From contig BRXU01000030.1 in assembly GCA_030267565.1 (NCBI GenBank), positions 1,072,001-1,136,000 on the forward strand: a stretch of 64,000 nt of DNA, given 5' to 3'. Source of the DNA: Pleodorina starrii (Eukaryota > Chlorophyta > Chlorophyceae > Chlamydomonadales > Volvocaceae). Positions 42,450 through 55,879 of this stretch are shown piece by piece. A program made the position numbers and the translations under genes. Under the pieces are notes generated by a model. That model searched no databases. It was not told the DNA's origin and saw only the letters and a list, made by a program, of their open reading frames with translations. Each line of letters opens with the position of its first letter. The stretch's first letter is position 1.

Positions 42450-43379
42450 ACAAGTTTTCATGCTACCAAGGACGAGGGTGCATGTTATCGATGCATATAG
42501 GAATGCTGGAAAACAGGCGCCTGTGTATGCATGCATAGGGTTCATCACGTACACAGGGATTCTGTGACCTGGTGGTGGAATGTGCCTGCAGGGTTTCGGT
42601 TTCAGGGTTCAAACCCAAAGCCACGTGGCTGGCCAGTTACGTATGCACGCATATGTACGTATATGTGGGGGGTTACTCGCTCCTTCCACAGCCAGCAGGC
42701 TGCAGTCGAACTGCACATGCTGAGCTATCCTGCCTTCCGTGCGTGCATGCAGACCTTGTGCTCAGCAAGGTTCTGGCTGGAAGATTTAAGAAACCATCCG
42801 AAAGACCTCTGTCTCACTTTGGTGATCTGTCACAACTGTTCTGAATTTGGCTGCAGTGGTAGCTAAAAGCACTGCTTTCCCTACTTCACCAGCAGGTAGG
42901 GGAAGCTGCGATGACCACACGTTTGTCCTGCACTCGTCCAATTCGGTCTGATGGGTGGCTTGTGTCTTCCACTCTGGATGTGCTTCCCGTTTGCTCTGCT
43001 TTGTCCCAATGCAGCATATGCATGGCCAGCTGCGGGCCAGCTGATTCTTTTGTTCCAGAGTTTTGTAACATCCGCCACAACTCCATCCAGCAGCATCTGC
43101 ATCACCTACCAGAACCACGCACTGCATGTGTCAAGCATAAATCCCTGATGATGATTCGTTTCCCTTCTGTTGTCATGATGGAGCTGGACCTGATCATCAC
43201 CATGAACAAGCCCAGTCAGCAGGTAATCATACATGCATGGCAGCATGTGTGAGGGCACTAATACGGTTGCTGCAACAGGCACTGTGTGAATGATTGAAGG
43301 AGCTGGATATCCGATATGGATGCCTTGAACACTTTACAAGGTCATCTTTTAGTGAGATATAGCTGCGCTCCCGGGATTA

Positions 43380-43478
43380 AGGTGAAGATTGTGGGTTCGA
43401 GTCCCATCTTGGTCGCTCATCACAGCATCATACTGCGTGATGGCCGAGTGGCCTAATGGATAAGGCGTCACCCTCCGA
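43380..43478 (+). tRNA. Permuted tRNA-Arg(CCG), copy 9
   Basis: 3' half 43380-43415, spacer 43416-43441, 5' half 43442-43478. Same mature sequence as copy 5. Confidence 0.87.
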
Positions 43479-43625
43479 TAGATTGGGAGTAGTCAGAGAA
43501 GACTTTTATGCCCGCAGTGTGTCCATCTATCTCAGGACGCTTGTACCATGATGTTCGTTCTTGCCTCACACCAGTAGGGTTCCAGACCCCACTCATCGCG
43601 ACTGCATGGCAACTGACAGGTGTCA

Positions 43626-43699
43626 GGCCTTCTAGCTCAGTTGGTTAGAGCGTGGTGCTAATAACGCCAAGGTCATCAGTTCGATCCTGATGAGGGCCA
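43626..43699 (+). tRNA. tRNA-Ile(AAU), copy 9
   Basis: Intact cloverleaf with C48/C60 and a TTTT run downstream. Confidence 0.95.
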
Positions 43700-44629
43700 A
43701 CAAGTTTTCATGCTACCAAGGACGAGGGTGCATGTTATCGATGCATATAGGAATGCTGGAAAACAGGCGCCTGTGTATGCATGCATAGGGTTCATCACGT
43801 ACACAGGGATTCTGTGACCTGGTGGTGGAATGTGCCTGCAGGGTTTCGGTTTCAGGGTTCAAACCCAAAGCCACGTGGCTGGCCAGTTACGTATGCACGC
43901 ATATGTACGTATATGTGGGGGGTTACTCGCTCCTTCCACAGCCAGCAGGCTGCAGTCGAACTGCACATGCTGAGCTATCCTGCCTTCCGTGCGTGCATGC
44001 AGACCTTGTGCTCAGCAAGGTTCTGGCTGGAAGATTTAAGAAACCATCCGAAAGACCTCTGTCTCACTTTGGTGATCTGTCACAACTGTTCTGAATTTGG
44101 CTGCAGTGGTAGCTAAAAGCACTGCTTTCCCTACTTCACCAGCAGGTAGGGGAAGCTGCGATGACCACACGTTTGTCCTGCACTCGTCCAATTCGGTCTG
44201 ATGGGTGGCTTGTGTCTTCCACTCTGGATGTGCTTCCCGTTTGCTCTGCTTTGTCCCAATGCAGCATATGCATGGCCAGCTGCGGGCCAGCTGATTCTTT
44301 TGTTCCAGAGTTTTGTAACATCCGCCACAACTCCATCCAGCAGCATCTGCATCACCTACCAGAACCACGCACTGCATGTGTCAAGCATAAATCCCTGATG
44401 ATGATTCGTTTCCCTTCTGTTGTCATGATGGAGCTGGACCTGATCATCACCATGAACAAGCCCAGTCAGCAGGTAATCATACATGCATGGCAGCATGTGT
44501 GAGGGCACTAATACGGTTGCTGCAACAGGCACTGTGTGAATGATTGATGGAGCTGGATATCCGATATGGATGCCTTGAACACTTTACAAGGTCATCTTTT
44601 AGTGAGATATAGCTGCGCTCCCGGGATTA

Positions 44630-44728
44630 AGGTGAAGATTGTGGGTTCGAGTCCCATCTTGGTCGCTCATCACAGCATCATACTGCGTGATGGCCGAGTG
44701 GCCTAATGGATAAGGCGTCACCCTCCGA
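44630..44728 (+). tRNA. Permuted tRNA-Arg(CCG), copy 10
   Basis: 3' half 44630-44665, spacer 44666-44691, 5' half 44692-44728. Same mature sequence as copy 5. Confidence 0.87.
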
Positions 44729-44875
44729 TAGATTGGGAGTAGTCAGAGAAGACTTTTATGCCCGCAGTGTGTCCATCTATCTCAGGACGCTTGTACCATG
44801 ATGTTCGTTCTTGCCTCACACCAGTAGGGTTCCAGACCCCACTCATCGCGACTGCATGGCAACTGACAGGTGTCA

Positions 44876-44949
44876 GGCCTTCTAGCTCAGTTGGTTAGAG
44901 CGTGGTGCTAATAACGCCAAGGTCATCAGTTCGATCCTGATGAGGGCCA
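44876..44949 (+). tRNA. tRNA-Ile(AAU), copy 10
   Basis: Intact cloverleaf with C48/C60 and a TTTT run downstream. Confidence 0.95.
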
Positions 44950-45879
44950 ACAAGTTTTCATGCTACCAAGGACGAGGGTGCATGTTATCGATGCATATAG
45001 GAATGCTGGAAAACAGGCGCCTGTGTATGCATGCATAGGGTTCATCACGTACACAGGGATTCTGTGACCTGGTGGTGGAATGTGCCTGCAGGGTTTCGGT
45101 TTCAGGGTTCAAACCCAAAGCCACGTGGCTGGCCAGTTACGTATGCACGCATATGTACGTATATGTGGGGGGTTACTCGCTCCTTCCACAGCCAGCAGGC
45201 TGCAGTCGAACTGCACATGCTGAGCTATCCTGCCTTCCGTGCGTGCATGCAGACCTTGTGCTCAGCAAGGTTCTGGCTGGAAGATTTAAGAAACCATCCG
45301 AAAGACCTCTGTCTCACTTTGGTGATCTGTCACAACTGTTCTGAATTTGGCTGCAGTGGTAGCTAAAAGCACTGCTTTCCCTACTTCACCAGCAGGTAGG
45401 GGAAGCTGCGATGACCACACGTTTGTCCTGCACTCGTCCAATTCGGTCTGATGGGTGGCTTGTGTCTTCCACTCTGGATGTGCTTCCCGTTTGCTCTGCT
45501 TTGTCCCAATGCAGCATATGCATGGCCAGCTGCGGGCCAGCTGATTCTTTTGTTCCAGAGTTTTGTAACATCCGCCACAACTCCATCCAGCAGCATCTGC
45601 ATCACCTACCAGAACCACGCACTGCATGTGTCAAGCATAAATCCCTGATGATGATTCGTTTCCCTTCTGTTGTCATGATGGAGCTGGACCTGATCATCAC
45701 CATGAACAAGCCCAGTCAGCAGGTAATCATACATGCATGGCAGCATGTGTGAGGGCACTAATACGGTTGCTGCAACAGGCACTGTGTGAATGATTGATGG
45801 AGCTGGATATCCGATATGGATGCCTTGAACACTTTACAAGGTCATCTTTTAGTGAGATATAGCTGCGCTCCCGGGATTA

Positions 45880-45978
45880 AGGTGAAGATTGTGGGTTCGA
45901 GTCCCATCTTGGTCGCTCATCACAGCATCATACTGCGTGATGGCCGAGTGGCCTAATGGATAAGGCGTCACCCTCCGA
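45880..45978 (+). tRNA. Permuted tRNA-Arg(CCG), copy 11
   Basis: 3' half 45880-45915, spacer 45916-45941, 5' half 45942-45978. Same mature sequence as copy 5. Confidence 0.87.
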
Positions 45979-46125
45979 TAGATTGGGAGTAGTCAGAGAA
46001 GACTTTTATGCCCGCAGTGTGTCCATCTATCTCAGGACGCTTGTACCATGATGTTCGTTCTTGCCTCACACCAGTAGGGTTCCAGACCCCACTCATCGCG
46101 ACTGCATGGCAACTGACAGGTGTCA

Positions 46126-46199
46126 GGCCTTCTAGCTCAGTTGGTTAGAGCGTGGTGCTAATAACGCCAAGGTCATCAGTTCGATCCTGATGAGGGCCA
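46126..46199 (+). tRNA. tRNA-Ile(AAU), copy 11
   Basis: Intact cloverleaf with C48/C60 and a TTTT run downstream. Confidence 0.95.
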
Positions 46200-47129
46200 A
46201 CAAGTTTTCATGCTACCAAGGACGAGGGTGCATGTTATCGATGCATATAGGAATGCTGGAAAACAGGCGCCTGTGTATGCATGCATAGGGTTCATCACGT
46301 ACACAGGGATTCTGTGACCTGGTGGTGGAATGTGCCTGCAGGGTTTCGGTTTCAGGGTTCAAACCCAAAGCCACGTGGCTGGCCAGTTACGTATGCACGC
46401 ATATGTACGTATATGTGGGGGGTTACTCGCTCCTTCCACAGCCAGCAGGCTGCAGTCGAACTGCACATGCTGAGCTATCCTGCCTTCCGTGCGTGCATGC
46501 AGACCTTGTGCTCAGCAAGGTTCTGGCTGGAAGATTTAAGAAACCATCCGAAAGACCTCTGTCTCACTTTGGTGATCTGTCACAACTGTTCTGAATTTGG
46601 CTGCAGTGGTAGCTAAAAGCACTGCTTTCCCTACTTCACCAGCAGGTAGGGGAAGCTGCGATGACCACACGTTTGTCCTGCACTCGTCCAATTCGGTCTG
46701 ATGGGTGGCTTGTGTCTTCCACTCTGGATGTGCTTCCCGTTTGCTCTGCTTTGTCCCAATGCAGCATATGCATGGCCAGCTGCGGGCCAGCTGATTCTTT
46801 TGTTCCAGAGTTTTGTAACATCCGCCACAACTCCATCCAGCAGCATCTGCATCACCTACCAGAACCACGCACTGCATGTGTCAAGCATAAATCCCTGATG
46901 ATGATTCGTTTCCCTTCTGTTGTCATGATGGAGCTGGACCTGATCATCACCATGAACAAGCCCAGTCAGCAGGTAATCATACATGCATGGCAGCATGTGT
47001 GAGGGCACTAATACGGTTGCTGCAACAGGCACTGTGTGAATGATTGATGGAGCTGGATATCCGATATGGATGCCTTGAACACTTTACAAGGTCATCTTTT
47101 AGTGAGATATAGCTGCGCTCCCGGGATTA

Positions 47130-47228
47130 AGGTGAAGATTGTGGGTTCGAGTCCCATCTTGGTCGCTCATCACAGCATCATACTGCGTGATGGCCGAGTG
47201 GCCTAATGGATAAGGCGTCACCCTCCGA
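47130..47228 (+). tRNA. Permuted tRNA-Arg(CCG), copy 12
   Basis: 3' half 47130-47165, spacer 47166-47191, 5' half 47192-47228. Same mature sequence as copy 5. Confidence 0.87.
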
Positions 47229-47375
47229 TAGATTGGGAGTAGTCAGAGAAGACTTTTATGCCCGCAGTGTGTCCATCTATCTCAGGACGCTTGTACCATG
47301 ATGTTCGTTCTTGCCTCACACCAGTAGGGTTCCAGACCCCACTCATCGCGACTGCATGGCAACTGACAGGTGTCA

Positions 47376-47449
47376 GGCCTTCTAGCTCAGTTGGTTAGAG
47401 CGTGGTGCTAATAACGCCAAGGTCATCAGTTCGATCCTGATGAGGGCCA
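47376..47449 (+). tRNA. tRNA-Ile(AAU), copy 12
   Basis: Intact cloverleaf with C48/C60 and a TTTT run downstream. Confidence 0.95.
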
Positions 47450-48379
47450 ACAAGTTTTCATGCTACCAAGGACGAGGGTGCATGTTATCGATGCATATAG
47501 GAATGCTGGAAAACAGGCGCCTGTGTATGCATGCATAGGGTTCATCACGTACACAGGGATTCTGTGACCTGGTGGTGGAATGTGCCTGCAGGGTTTCGGT
47601 TTCAGGGTTCAAACCCAAAGCCACGTGGCTGGCCAGTTACGTATGCACGCATATGTACGTATATGTGGGGGGTTACTCGCTCCTTCCACAGCCAGCAGGC
47701 TGCAGTCGAACTGCACATGCTGAGCTATCCTGCCTTCCGTGCGTGCATGCAGACCTTGTGCTCAGCAAGGTTCTGGCTGGAAGATTTAAGAAACCATCCG
47801 AAAGACCTCTGTCTCACTTTGGTGATCTGTCACAACTGTTCTGAATTTGGCTGCAGTGGTAGCTAAAAGCACTGCTTTCCCTACTTCACCAGCAGGTAGG
47901 GGAAGCTGCGATGACCACACGTTTGTCCTGCACTCGTCCAATTCGGTCTGATGGGTGGCTTGTGTCTTCCACTCTGGATGTGCTTCCCGTTTGCTCTGCT
48001 TTGTCCCAATGCAGCATATGCATGGCCAGCTGCGGGCCAGCTGATTCTTTTGTTCCAGAGTTTTGTAACATCCGCCACAACTCCATCCAGCAGCATCTGC
48101 ATCACCTACCAGAACCACGCACTGCATGTGTCAAGCATAAATCCCTGATGATGATTCGTTTCCCTTCTGTTGTCATGATGGAGCTGGACCTGATCATCAC
48201 CATGAACAAGCCCAGTCAGCAGGTAATCATACATGCATGGCAGCATGTGTGAGGGCACTAATACGGTTGCTGCAACAGGCACTGTGTGAATGATTGATGG
48301 AGCTGGATATCCGATATGGATGCCTTGAACACTTTACAAGGTCATCTTTTAGTGAGATATAGCTGCGCTCCCGGGATTA

Positions 48380-48478
48380 AGGTGAAGATTGTGGGTTCGA
48401 GTCCCATCTTGGTCGCTCATCACAGCATCATACTGCGTGATGGCCGAGTGGCCTAATGGATAAGGCGTCACCCTCCGA
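48380..48478 (+). tRNA. Permuted tRNA-Arg(CCG), copy 13
   Basis: 3' half 48380-48415, spacer 48416-48441, 5' half 48442-48478. Same mature sequence as copy 5. Confidence 0.87.
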
Positions 48479-48625
48479 TAGATTGGGAGTAGTCAGAGAA
48501 GACTTTTATGCCCGCAGTGTGTCCATCTATCTCAGGACGCTTGTACCATGATGTTCGTTCTTGCCTCACACCAGTAGGGTTCCAGACCCCACTCATGGCG
48601 ACTGCATGGCAACTGACAGGTGTCA

Positions 48626-48699
48626 GGCCTTCTAGCTCAGTTGGTTAGAGCGTGGTGCTAATAACGCCAAGGTCATCAGTTCGATCCTGATGAGGGCCA
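48626..48699 (+). tRNA. tRNA-Ile(AAU), copy 13
   Basis: Intact cloverleaf with C48/C60 and a TTTT run downstream. Confidence 0.95.
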
Positions 48700-49629
48700 A
48701 CAAGTTTTCATGCTACCAAGGACGAGGGTGCATGTTATCGATGCATATAGGAATGCTGGAAAACAGGCGCCTGTGTATGCATGCATAGGGTTCATCACGT
48801 ACACAGGGATTCTGTGACCTGGTGGTGGAATGTGCCTGCAGGGTTTCGGTTTCAGGGTTCAAACCCAAAGCCACGTGGCTGGCCAGTTACGTATGCACGC
48901 ATATGTACGTATATGTGGGGGGTTACTCGCTCCTTCCACAGCCAGCAGGCTGCAGTCGAACTGCACATGCTGAGCTATCCTGCCTTCCGTGCGTGCATGC
49001 AGACCTTGTGCTCAGCAAGGTTCTGGCTGGAAGATTTAAGAAACCATCCGAAAGACCTCTGTCTCACTTTGGTGATCTGTCACAACTGTTCTGAATTTGG
49101 CTGCAGTGGTAGCTAAAAGCACTGCTTTCCCTACTTCACCAGCAGGTAGGGGAAGCTGCGATGACCACACGTTTGTCCTGCACTCGTCCAATTCGGTCTG
49201 ATGGGTGGCTTGTGTCTTCCACTCTGGATGTGCTTCCCGTTTGCTCTGCTTTGTCCCAATGCAGCATATGCATGGCCAGCTGCGGGCCAGCTGATTCTTT
49301 TGTTCCAGAGTTTTGTAACATCCGCCACAACTCCATCCAGCAGCATCTGCATCACCTACCAGAACCACGCACTGCATGTGTCAAGCATAAATCCCTGATG
49401 ATGATTCGTTTCCCTTCTGTTGTCATGATGGAGCTGGACCTGATCATCACCATGAACAAGCCCAGTCAGCAGGTAATCATACATGCATGGCAGCATGTGT
49501 GAGGGCACTAATACGGTTGCTGCAACAGGCACTGTGTGAATGATTGATGGAGCTGGATATCCAATATGGATGCCTTGAACACTGTACAAGGTCATCTTTT
49601 AGTGAGATATAGCTGCGCTCCCGGGATTA

Positions 49630-49728
49630 AGGTGAAGATTGTGGGTTCGAGTCCCATCTTGGTCGCTCATCACAGCATCATACTGCGTGATGGCCGAGTG
49701 GCCTAATGGATAAGGCGTCACCCTCCGA
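49630..49728 (+). tRNA. Permuted tRNA-Arg(CCG), copy 14
   Basis: 3' half 49630-49665, spacer 49666-49691, 5' half 49692-49728. Same mature sequence as copy 5. Confidence 0.87.
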
Positions 49729-49875
49729 TAGATTGGGAGTAGTCAGAGAAGACTTTTATGCCCGCAGTGTGTCCATCTATCTCAGGACGCTTGTACCATG
49801 ATGTTCGTTCTTGCCTCACACCAGTAGGGTTCCAGACCCCACTCATGGCGACTGCATGGCAACTGACAGGTGTCA

Positions 49876-49949
49876 GGCCTTCTAGCTCAGTTGGTTAGAG
49901 CGTGGTGCTAATAACGCCAAGGTCATCAGTTCGATCCTGATGAGGGCCA
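49876..49949 (+). tRNA. tRNA-Ile(AAU), copy 14
   Basis: Intact cloverleaf with C48/C60 and a TTTT run downstream. Confidence 0.95.
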
Positions 49950-50879
49950 ACAAGTTTTCATGCTACCAAGGACGAGGGTGCATGTTATCGATGCATATAG
50001 GAATGCTGGAAAACAGGCGCCTGTGTATGCATGCATAGGGTTCATCACGTACACAGGGATTCTGTGACCTGGTGGTGGAATGTGCCTGCAGGGTTTCGGT
50101 TTCAGGGTTCAAACCCAAAGCCACGTGGCTGGCCAGTTACGTATGCACGCATATGTACGTATATGTGGGGGGTTACTCGCTCCTTCCACAGCCAGCAGGC
50201 TGCAGTCGAACTGCACATGCTGAGCTATCCTGCCTTCCGTGCGTGCATGCAGACCTTGTGCTCAGCAAGGTTCTGGCTGGAAGATTTAAGAAACCATCCG
50301 AAAGACCTCTGTCTCACTTTGGTGATCTGTCACAACTGTTCTGAATTTGGCTGCAGTGGTAGCTAAAAGCACTGCTTTCCCTACTTCACCAGCAGGTAGG
50401 GGAAGCTGCGATGACCACACGTTTGTCCTGCACTCGTCCAATTCGGTCTGATGGGTGGCTTGTGTCTTCCACTCTGGATGTGCTTCCCGTTTGCTCTGCT
50501 TTGTCCCAATGCAGCATATGCATGGCCAGCTGCGGGCCAGCTGATTCTTTTGTTCCAGAGTTTTGTAACATCCGCCACAACTCCATCCAGCAGCATCTGC
50601 ATCACCTACCAGAACCACGCACTGCATGTGTCAAGCATAAATCCCTGATGATGATTCGTTTCCCTTCTGTTGTCATGATGGAGCTGGACCTGATCATCAC
50701 CATGAACAAGCCCAGTCAGCAGGTAATCATACATGCATGGCAGCATGTGTGAGGGCACTAATACGGTTGCTGCAACAGGCACTGTGTGAATGATTGAAGG
50801 AGCTGGATATCCGATATGGATGCCTTGAACACTTTACAAGGTCATCTTTTAGTGAGATATAGCTGCGCTCCCGGGATTT

Positions 50880-50978
50880 AGGTGAAGATTGTGGGTTCGA
50901 GTCCCATCTTGGTCGCTCATCACAGCATCATACTGCGTGATGGCCGAGTGGCCTAATGGATAAGGCGTCACCCTCCGA
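50880..50978 (+). tRNA. Permuted tRNA-Arg(CCG), copy 15
   Basis: 3' half 50880-50915, spacer 50916-50941, 5' half 50942-50978. The leader ends GGGATTT, as in the left block. The mature sequence is canonical. Confidence 0.87.
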
Positions 50979-51125
50979 TAGATTGGGAGTAGTCAGAGAA
51001 GACTTTTATGCCCGCAGTCTGTCCATCTATCTCAGGACGCTTGTACCATGATGTTCGTTCTTGCCTCACACCAGTAGGGTTCCAGACCCCACTCATCGCG
51101 ACTGCATGGCAACTGACAGGTGTCA

Positions 51126-51199
51126 GGCCTTCTAGCTCAGTTGGTTAGAGCGTGGTGCTAATAACGCCAAGGTCATCAGTTCGATCCTGATGAGGGCCA
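51126..51199 (+). tRNA. tRNA-Ile(AAU), copy 15
   Basis: Intact cloverleaf with C48/C60 and a TTTT run downstream. Confidence 0.95.
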
Positions 51200-52129
51200 A
51201 CAAGTTTTCATGCTACCAAGGACGAGGGTGCATGTTATCGATGCATATAGGAATGCTGGAAAACAGGCGCCTGTGTATGCATGCATAGGGTTCATCACGT
51301 ACACAGGGATTCTGTGACCTGGTGGTGGAATGTGCCTGCAGGGTTTCGGTTTCAGGGTTCAAACCCAAAGCCACGTGGCTGGCCAGTTACGTATGCACGC
51401 ATATGTACGTATATGTGGGGGGTTACTCGCTCCTTCCACAGCCAGCAGGCTGCAGTCGAACTGCACATGCTGAGCTATCCTGCCTTCCGTGCGTGCATGC
51501 AGACCTTGTGCTCAGCAAGGTTCTGGCTGGAAGATTTAAGAAACCATCCGAAAGACCTCTGTCTCACTTTGGTGATCTGTCACAACTGTTCTGAATTTGG
51601 CTGCAGTGGTAGCTAAAAGCACTGCTTTCCCTACTTCACCAGCAGGTAGGGGAAGCTGCGATGACCACACGTTTGTCCTGCACTCGTCCAATTCGGTCTG
51701 ATGGGTGGCTTGTGTCTTCCACTCTGGATGTGCTTCCCGTTTGCTCTGCTTTGTCCCAATGCAGCATATGCATGGCCAGCTGCGGGCCAGCTGATTCTTT
51801 TGTTCCAGAGTTTTGTAACATCCGCCACAACTCCATCCAGCAGCATCTGCATCACCTACCAGAACCACGCACTGCATGTGTCAAGCATAAATCCCTGATG
51901 ATGATTCGTTTCCCTTCTGTTGTCATGATGGAGCTGGACCTGATCATCACCATGAACAAGCCCAGTCAGCAGGTAATCATACATGCATGGCAGCATGTGT
52001 GAGGGCACTAATACGGTTGCTGCAACAGGCACTGTGTGAATGATTGAAGGAGCTGGATATCCGATATGGATGCCTTGAACACTTTACAAGGTCATCTTTT
52101 AGTGAGATATAGCTGCGCTCCCGGGATTA

Positions 52130-52228
52130 AGGTGAAGATTGTGGGTTCGAGTCCCATCTTGGTCGCTCATCACAGCATCATACTGCGTGATGGCCGAGTG
52201 GCCTAATGGATAAGGCGTCACCCTCCGA
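52130..52228 (+). tRNA. Permuted tRNA-Arg(CCG), copy 16
   Basis: 3' half 52130-52165, spacer 52166-52191, 5' half 52192-52228. Same mature sequence as copy 5. Confidence 0.87.
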
Positions 52229-52375
52229 TAGATTGGGAGTAGTCAGAGAAGACTTTTATGCCCGCAGTGTGTCCATCTATCTCAGGACGCTTGTACCATG
52301 ATGTTCGTTCTTGCCTCACACCAGTAGGATTCCAGACCCCACTCATCGCGACTGCATAACAACTGACAGGTGTCA

Positions 52376-52449
52376 GGCCTTCTAGCTCAGTTGGTTAGAG
52401 CGTGGTGCTAATAACGCCAAGGTCATCAGTTCGATCCTGATGAGGGCCA
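52376..52449 (+). tRNA. tRNA-Ile(AAU), copy 16
   Basis: Intact cloverleaf with C48/C60 and a TTTT run downstream. Confidence 0.95.
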
Positions 52450-53379
52450 ACAAGTTTTCATGCTACCAAGGACGAGGGTGCATGTTATCGATGCATATAG
52501 GAATGCTGGAAAACAGGCGCCTGTGTATGCATGCATAGGGTTCATCACGTACACAGGGATTCTGTGACCTGGTGGTGGAATGTGCCTGCAGGGTTTCGGT
52601 TTCAGGGTTCAAACCCAAAGCCACGTGGCTGGCCAGTTACGTATGCACGCATATGTACGTATATGTGGGGGGTTACTCGCTCCTTCCACAGCCAGCAGGC
52701 TGCAGTCGAACTGCACATGCTGAGCTATCCTGCCTTCCGTGCGTGCATGCAGACCTTGTGCTCAGCAAGGTTCTGGCTGGAAGATTTAAGAAACCATCCG
52801 AAAGACCTCTGTCTCACTTTGGTGATCTGTCACAACTGTTCTGAATTTGGCTGCAGTGGTAGCTAAAAGCACTGCTTTCCCTACTTCACCAGCAGGTAGG
52901 GGAAGCTGCGATGACCACACGTTTGTCCTGCACTCGTCCAATTCGGTCTGATGGGTGGCTTGTGTCTTCCACTCTGGATGTGCTTCCCGTTTGCTCTGCT
53001 TTGTCCCAATGCAGCATATGCATGGCCAGCTGCGGGCCAGCTGATTCTTTTGTTCCAGAGTTTTGTAACATCCGCCACAACTCCATCCAGCAGCATCTGC
53101 ATCACCTACCAGAACCACGCACTGCATGTGTCAAGCATAAATCCCTGATGATGATTCGTTTCCCTTCTGTTGTCATGATGGAGCTGGACCTGATCATCAC
53201 CATGAACAAGCCCAGTCAGCAGGTAATCATACATGCATGGCAGCATGTGTGAGGGCACTAATACGGTTGCTGCAACAGGCACTGTGTGAATGATTGATGG
53301 AGCTGGATATCCAATATGGATGCCTTGAACACTGTACAAGGTCATCTTTTAGTGAGATATAGCTGCGCTCCCGGGATTA

Positions 53380-53478
53380 AGGTGAAGATTGTGGGTTCGA
53401 GTCCCATCTTGGTCGCTCATCACAGCATCATACTGCGTGATGGCCGAGTGGCCTAATGGATAAGGCGTCACCCTCCGA
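53380..53478 (+). tRNA. Permuted tRNA-Arg(CCG), copy 17
   Basis: 3' half 53380-53415, spacer 53416-53441, 5' half 53442-53478. Same mature sequence as copy 5. Confidence 0.87.
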
Positions 53479-53625
53479 TAGATTGGGAGTAGTCAGAGAA
53501 GACTTTTATGCCCGCAGTCTGTCCATCTATCTCAGGACGCTTGTACCATGATGTTCGTTCTTGCCTCACACCAGTAGGGTTCCAGACCCCACTCATCGCG
53601 ACTGCATGGCAACTGACAGGTGTCA

Positions 53626-53699
53626 GGCCTTCTAGCTCAGTTGGTTAGAGCGTGGTGCTAATAACGCCAAGGTCATCAGTTCGATCCTGATGAGGGCCA
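53626..53699 (+). tRNA. tRNA-Ile(AAU), copy 17
   Basis: Intact cloverleaf with C48/C60 and a TTTT run downstream. Confidence 0.95.
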
Positions 53700-54629
53700 A
53701 CAAGTTTTCATGCTACCAAGGACGAGGGTGCATGTTATCGATGCATATAGGAATGCTGGAAAACAGGCGCCTGTGTATGCATGCATAGGGTTCATCACGT
53801 ACACAGGGATTCTGTGACCTGGTGGTGGAATGTGCCTGCAGGGTTTCGGTTTCAGGGTTCAAACCCAAAGCCACGTGGCTGGCCAGTTACGTATGCACGC
53901 ATATGTACGTATATGTGGGGGGTTACTCGCTCCTTCCACAGCCAGCAGGCTGCAGTCGAACTGCACATGCTGAGCTATCCTGCCTTCCGTGCGTGCATGC
54001 AGACCTTGTGCTCAGCAAGGTTCTGGCTGGAAGATTTAAGAAACCATCCGAAAGACCTCTGTCTCACTTTGGTGATCTGTCACAACTGTTCTGAATTTGG
54101 CTGCAGTGGTAGCTAAAAGCACTGCTTTCCCTACTTCACCAGCAGGTAGGGGAAGCTGTGATGACCATACGTTTGTCCTGCACTCGTCCAATTCGGTCTG
54201 ATGGGTGGCTTGTGTCTTCCACTCTGGATGTGCTTCCCGTTTGCTCTGCTTTGTCCCAATGCAGCATATGCATGGCCAGCTGCGGGCCAGCTGATTCTTT
54301 TGTTCCAGAGTTTTGTAACATCCGCCACAACTCCATCCAGCAGCATCTGCATCACCTACCAGAAGCACGCACTGCATGTGTCAAGCATAAATCCCTGATG
54401 ATGATTCGTTTCCCTTCTGTTGTCATGATGGAGCTGGACCTGATCATCACCATGAACAAGCCCAGTCAGCAGGTAATCATACATGCATGGCAGCATGTGT
54501 GAGGGCACTAATACGGTTGCTGCAACAGGCACTGTGTGAATGATTGATGGAGCTGGATATCCGATATGGATGCCTTGAACACTTTACAAGGTCATCTTTT
54601 AGTGAGATATAGCTGCGCTCCCGGGATTA

Positions 54630-54728
54630 AGGTGAAGATTGTGGGTTCGAGTCCCATCTCGGTCGCTCATCACAGCATCATACTGCGTGATGGCCGAGTG
54701 GCCTAATGGATAAGGCGTCACCCTCCGA
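54630..54728 (+). tRNA. Permuted tRNA-Arg(CCG), copy 18 (acceptor variant)
   Basis: 3' half 54630-54665, spacer 54666-54691, 5' half 54692-54728. The 3' acceptor strand is CTCGGTC, turning the G5-U pair into G5-C across the permuted halves. Confidence 0.87.
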
Positions 54729-54875
54729 TAGATTGGGAGTAGTCAGAGAAGACTTTTATGCCCGCAGTGTGTCCATCTATCTCAGGACGCTTGTACCATG
54801 ATGTTCGTTCTTGCCTCACACCAGTAGGATTCCAGACCCCACTCATGGCGACTGCATGGCAACTGACAGGTGTCA

Positions 54876-54949
54876 GGCCTTCTAGCTCAGTTGGTTAGAG
54901 CGTGGTGCTAATAACGCCAAGGTCATCAGTTCGATCCTGATGAGGGCCA
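54876..54949 (+). tRNA. tRNA-Ile(AAU), copy 18
   Basis: Intact cloverleaf with C48/C60 and a TTTT run downstream. Confidence 0.95.
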
Positions 54950-55879
54950 ACAAGTTTTCATGCTACCAAGGACGAGGGTGCATGTTATCGATGCATATAG
55001 GAATGCTGGAAAACAGGCGCCTGTGTATGCATGCATAGGGTTCATCACGTACACAGGGATTCTGTGACCTGGTGGTGGAATGTGCCTGCAGGGTTTCGGT
55101 TTCAGGGTTCAAACCCAAAGCCACGTGGCTGGCCAGTTACGTATGCACGCATATGTACGTATATGTGGGGGGTTACTCGCTCCTTCCACAGCCAGCAGGC
55201 TGCAGTCGAACTGCACATGCTGAGCTATCCTGCCTTCCGTGCGTGCATGCAGACCTTGTGCTCAGCAAGGTTCTGGCTGGAAGATTTAAGAAACCATCCG
55301 AAAGACCTCTGTCTCACTTTGGTGATCTGTCACAACTGTTCTGAATTTGGCTGCAGTGGTAGCTAAAAGCACTGCTTTCCCTACTTCACCAGCAGGTAGG
55401 GGAAGCTGCGATGACCACACGTTTGTCCTGCACTCGTCCAATTCGGTCTGATGGGTGGCTTGTGTCTTCCACTCTGGATGTGCTTCCCGTTTGCTCTGCT
55501 TTGTCCCAATGCAGCATATGCATGGCCAGCTGCGGGCCAGCTGATTCTTTTGTTCCAGAGTTTTGTAACATCCGCCACAACTCCATCCAGCAGCATCTGC
55601 ATCACCTACCAGAAGCACGCACTGCATGTGTCAAGCATAAATCCCTGATGATGATTCGTTTCCCTTCTGTTGTCATGATGGAGCTGGACCTGATCATCAC
55701 CATGAACAAGCCCAGTCAGCAGGTAATCATACATGCATGGCAGCATGTGTGAGGGCACTAATACGGTTGCTGCAACAGGCACTGTGTGAATGATTGAAGG
55801 AGCTGGATATCCGATATGGATGCCTTGAACACTTTACAAGGTTATCTTTTAGTGAGATATAGCTGCGCTCCCGGGATTA

